In this document: piece by piece, positions 61,395 to 64,000 of the stretch | How positions within the stretch are numbered: position 1 is the stretch's first letter | Layout of the letters: every line of letters starts with the position of its first letter | Assembly (NCBI RefSeq): GCF_019049625.1 | Contig: NZ_JAFMOY010000132.1 | Coordinates: 62,001-126,000 of the forward strand | Length of the DNA: 64,000 nt | Direction of reading: 5' to 3' | From: Rahnella ecdela | Lineage (GTDB): Bacteria; Pseudomonadota; Gammaproteobacteria; Enterobacterales; Enterobacteriaceae | The notes under the pieces: model-generated | Told to the model about the DNA's origin: nothing | Seen by the model: only the letters and a program-made list of their open reading frames with translations | The model's database searches: none | Position numbers and translations under genes: made by a program

Positions 61395-62492
61395 ATGAAT
61401 CTCCCAATTAAACGTTACGATTTGCCTCAGATTATGTTTGGGGTGCTGTTTATTGCACTGATGACCGTCGCCAGTATCTGGATCGTTCAGCCCTTTATTC
61501 TTGGGTTTGTCTGGGCAGGCATGGTGGTTATCGCAACATGGCCGCTGATGATAAAGCTCCAGCGCCTGCTTTGGGGACGCCGGTTTCTTGCCGTCATCAT
61601 CATGACTTTGTTGCTGATCTTATTGTTTGTTTTGCCTATTGCGTTGCTGGTGAGCAGTGCGATTGAAAATGGTGCGCCACTGGTAGAAATCGCCAGCCAT
61701 CCTTCTTCATTGCATATGCCTGATTTCCACTGGCTCAATTCCATTCCGTTGGTGGGCCATAAGCTTTATACCGGCTGGCACGCGCTGATTAATGGCGGCG
61801 GTAACGCGCTGATGGGTAAAGTTCAGCCCTATGTCGGACAAACAGCCGCGTGGTTTGTCACCCAGGCCGGTCATCTGGGCCGGTTTATTGTCCACTGTTC
61901 GCTGATGTTGTTATTCAGTGCCTTGCTATACAGCCGTGGTGAACAGGTTGCTCTGGGGATCCGCCACTTCGCTATTCGTCTGGCCGCAGAACGCGGTGAC
62001 GCCGCCGTCATTCTCGCCGGGCAAGCTATCCGCGCCGTGGCTTTAGGCGTGGTCGTAACAGCCATTGTGCAGTCAATTCTTGGCGGTATCGGCCTTGCGA
62101 TTGCGGGCATCCCTTATGCCACCGTGCTCACCGTAATAATGTTCGTGTGCTGTGTCGCGCAAATCGGTCCGCTGCTGATACTTATCCCGGCAATCATCTG
62201 GCTCTACTGGTCCGGCGACAATACCTGGGGCACCGTGCTTCTGGTCTGGAGTTGTGTGGTCGGGTCACTGGATAACGTACTGCGTCCGGTTCTGATCCGC
62301 ATGGGTGCGGATTTGCCTATGCTGCTGATTTTGTCTGGTGTTATCGGCGGGTTGTTTGCCTTCGGTATGATCGGGCTGTTCATCGGTCCGGTCGTGCTGG
62401 CCGTATCCTATCGTCTGATTTCACTCTGGGTACATGAAGCCCCTGAACCGGAGATGGATCCAGAAGAAGCATTAAAAGCTCTGGATGAATAA
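61395..62492 (+). CDS. ydiK: YdiK, AI-2E-family (PerM-type) permease
   Basis: A 365-residue inner-membrane protein of the AI-2 exporter family (PF01594), with about seven to eight hydrophobic helices. VASIWIVQPFILGFVWAGMV near the N-terminus and VLLVWSCVVGSLDNVLRPVL near the C-terminus match YdiK. Function is not established. The short ATG start is supported by GAG six bases before and by the family N-terminus; an out-of-frame ATG lies four bases upstream. Confidence 0.92.
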   Translation: MNLPIKRYDLPQIMFGVLFIALMTVASIWIVQPFILGFVWAGMVVIATWPLMIKLQRLLWGRRFLAVIIMTLLLILLFVLPIALLVSSAIENGAPLVEIASHPSSLHMPDFHWLNSIPLVGHKLYTGWHALINGGGNALMGKVQPYVGQTAAWFVTQAGHLGRFIVHCSLMLLFSALLYSRGEQVALGIRHFAIRLAAERGDAAVILAGQAIRAVALGVVVTAIVQSILGGIGLAIAGIPYATVLTVIMFVCCVAQIGPLLILIPAIIWLYWSGDNTWGTVLLVWSCVVGSLDNVLRPVLIRMGADLPMLLILSGVIGGLFAFGMIGLFIGPVVLAVSYRLISLWVHEAPEPEMDPEEALKALDE

Positions 62493-62642
62493 TACCTCCC
62501 TTAAGTAACACTCTGACGGCGTTGCCTGTGAAATTGAATGGGTAGCGCCGTTATTTATTCCCTTCTTGTTTCCCATCATTTTTACATCTTCAGACCAGTC
62601 CTCAATACTTCCCTCACTAAATAGTACGAGAATAAACCCTAT

Positions 62643-62688
62643 TAGGAGAATTCTTACAGACTAAATACGTTGAGAAACTTAGTATTAT
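62643..62688 (+). promoter_or_regulatory. Rcs-type box and -10 of rprA
   Basis: TAGGAGAATTCTTA (62643-62656) resembles the RcsB/RcsAB box (TAAGAATATTCCTA). A -10 TATTAT (62683-62688) follows with no good -35, typical of activator-dependent promoters. In E. coli rprA is activated by RcsB. Confidence 0.6.
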
Positions 62689-62693
62689 TAACA

Positions 62694-62801
62694 GTTCGGA
62701 TTTCAACTCACTGATTTATATACAGGCTTTCCCCTGAGCCGGTATACCCCAAATTGCTGTGTGTAGTCTTTGCCTGTCTTCTATGACGGGCTTTTTTTTT
62801 T
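62694..62801 (+). ncRNA. rprA: RprA, small RNA activating rpoS translation
   Basis: The 3' half AATTGCTGTGTGTAGTCTTT followed by a GCCTGTC-TTCTAT-GACGGGC hairpin and a ten-base T-run is nearly identical to E. coli RprA. The CCCCTGAG segment upstream is also kept, and the 5' part (ACTGATTTATA) is partly similar. The position between ydiK and ppsA is as in E. coli. RprA opens the rpoS leader with Hfq and also acts on csgD and others. The 5' end is estimated. Confidence 0.93.
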
Positions 62802-62921
62802 ATTTATTCTCCGGCTTATTGTTCGCTCGAATTTAATTATTACCCCTAAAACAGCCTGAAAAAACCTCTGATTTTTTGATCTCCCTTCCCCGGTATAAAT
62901 AGTCGCCAGTAATTTTACAAA

Positions 62922-62957
62922 AAAAGAAAAGGCCATCCCCCGTGGGTGATAGCCTTT
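62922..62957 (-). terminator. Terminator of ppsA
   Basis: On the minus strand AAAGGCTATCACCC pairs with the following GGGGATGGCCTTT and a T-rich tail; it lies 35 to 70 bases after the ppsA stop. Confidence 0.85.
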
Positions 62958-62991
62958 AGTTTATGCTTTCGGAATTTCTTTACGAGTCCAT

Positions 62992-64000
62992 TTACTTTTC
63001 CGCTAACGCCAGCCAGGTTTGTACAACCGTATCCGGATTCAGCGACAAACTGTCGATTCCCTCATCCATCAACCATTGCGCAAAGTCCTGGTGATCTGAA
63101 GGCCCCTGCCCGCAGATGCCGACATATTTCCCTTGCTTTTTCGCTGCTCTGATAGCCATCGAAAGCAACGCTTTGACAGCTTCATTTCGTTCGTCAAAGA
63201 GTTCAGAAACCACACCGGAATCGCGGTCCAGCCCCAGAGCAAGCTGAGTCATGTCATTCGAACCAATTGAGAAGCCGTCAAAGTGTTCGAGGAACTGATC
63301 CGCCAGTAAAGCATTCGACGGAATTTCACACATCATGATGACTTTCAGCCCGTTCTCGCCACGCTTCAGTCCCTGATTAGCCAGTTCGGCGACAACGGCT
63401 TCTGCCTGAGCCACGGTACGCACAAACGGAATCATCACTTCAACGTTAGTGAGATCCATATCATTACGCACGCGCTTCATTGCTTCACATTCCAGTGCAA
63501 AACAATCACGGAAGCTGTCTGAGACATAACGACCGGCACCACGGAAGCCGAGCATCGGGTTTTCTTCGTGCGGTTCATACTTCTCGCCACCGACCAGATT
63601 GGCATACTCGTTTGATTTGAAATCAGACAAACGAACGATGACCCGTTTCGGCCAGAATGCCGCGCCCAATGTGGCAATCCCTTCTGTCAGACGCGCAACG
63701 TAGTATTCCCGCGGGCTCTCGTAACCCTGTATCAGCTTGCTGATTTCTTCCTGAAGCTCAGGCGATTGCTGATCAAATTCAAGCAAGGCTTTAGGATGCA
63801 CACCAATCATGCGGTTGATGATAAATTCCAGGCGCGCCAGCCCGACACCTTCATTGGGCAGACAGGCGAAATCAAAGGCACGATCCGGATTCCCGATATT
63901 CATCATGATTTTCAGCGGTAATTCTGGCAGCTCATCGATTTCAGAACTTTGCACTGTGAAATCCAGCTCATCCTGATACACGTACCCGGTGTCACCTTCT
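62992..64000 (-). CDS. ppsA: Phosphoenolpyruvate synthase (C-terminal part, cut by window end)
   Basis: The last about 336 residues of a protein of about 790; the 5' end lies beyond the window. It is the PEP-utilising barrel domain: [44 protein letters not shown] and the active Cys in [11 protein letters not shown]. It converts pyruvate and ATP to phosphoenolpyruvate for gluconeogenesis. The window edge falls in [11 protein letters not shown]. Confidence 0.96.
   Translation of the reverse strand, partial: EGDTGYVYQDELDFTVQSSEIDELPELPLKIMMNIGNPDRAFDFACLPNEGVGLARLEFIINRMIGVHPKALLEFDQQSPELQEEISKLIQGYESPREYYVARLTEGIATLGAAFWPKRVIVRLSDFKSNEYANLVGGEKYEPHEENPMLGFRGAGRYVSDSFRDCFALECEAMKRVRNDMDLTNVEVMIPFVRTVAQAEAVVAELANQGLKRGENGLKVIMMCEIPSNALLADQFLEHFDGFSIGSNDMTQLALGLDRDSGVVSELFDERNEAVKALLSMAIRAAKKQGKYVGICGQGPSDHQDFAQWLMDEGIDSLSLNPDTVVQTWLALAEK

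Overview
The window is a contiguous piece of a gammaproteobacterial (Enterobacterales) chromosome. Protein identity and gene order over most of its length follow the Escherichia coli psp-sap, pdxY-tyrS-pdxH, slyB/slyA-purR-cfa-mdtK and pykF-lpp-suf-ydiIJK-rprA-ppsA neighbourhoods. The departures (inserted c-di-GMP genes, ryhB beside pspF, missing sodB, sodC, lhr and nemR) suggest Yersiniaceae, perhaps a Rahnella, Ewingella or Rouxiella relative. The genus call is an inference from gene order and is weak. Nothing in the window looks like a prophage, insertion sequence, CRISPR array or defence island.

Layout. 1-5.7 kb: a small peptide gene with a microcin-like leader, then the phage-shock genes (ycjF, ycjX, pspD, pspC, pspB, pspA on the minus strand; pspF divergent). 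5.7-5.8 kb: a RyhB iron-responsive sRNA on the minus strand. 6-11.4 kb: the sapABCDF peptide-transporter operon. 11.6-23.3 kb: a more accessory stretch with a duplicated AhpD/CMD-fold protein, the peptide symporter dtpA, a hexapeptide acetyltransferase, a GAF-PAS-PAS-GGDEF cyclase, an AraC regulator, a small membrane protein, a GGDEF remnant, a PAS-GGDEF-EAL protein, a DapA paralogue and gstA. 23.3-28 kb: pdxY, tyrS, pdxH, mliC, anmK. 28.4-33.7 kb: slyB, slyA, the ydhIJK efflux operon, ydhF. 33.9-46.4 kb: ydhL, nemA, gloA, rnt, grxD, mepH, the tiny cydH/ynhF, purR, punR, punC, cfa, riboflavin synthase and mdtK. 46.6-46.8 kb: two identical tRNA-Val(GAC) genes. 47-50.5 kb: pykF, lpp, ldtE. 50.8-56.5 kb: the sufABCDSE operon (minus strand). 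57-64 kb: an iron-box-controlled gene of unknown function, menI, ydiJ, ydiK, the sRNA RprA and the 3' part of ppsA.

Themes. Envelope stress and envelope structure recur (Psp, Sap, SlyB/SlyA, MliC, AnmK, MepH, Lpp, LdtE, Cfa, RprA). Iron and oxidative stress recur too (RyhB, Suf, GrxD, NemA, GloA and the Fur-box orphan at 56979). Several regulatory sites can be read directly: a sigma-54 promoter for pspA, Fur boxes at ryhB and at the orphan gene, a PhoP-type box at slyB, a SlyA palindrome at slyA, a Cra-type site at pykF, a PurR-type operator at purR and an Rcs-type box at rprA.

I do not see a clear new multi-gene system. The best candidates for undescribed biology are the Fur-controlled orphan gene (56979-57383), the microcin-like peptide (47-238), the duplicated CMD protein (11626-12828) and the alternating operator between punR and punC.
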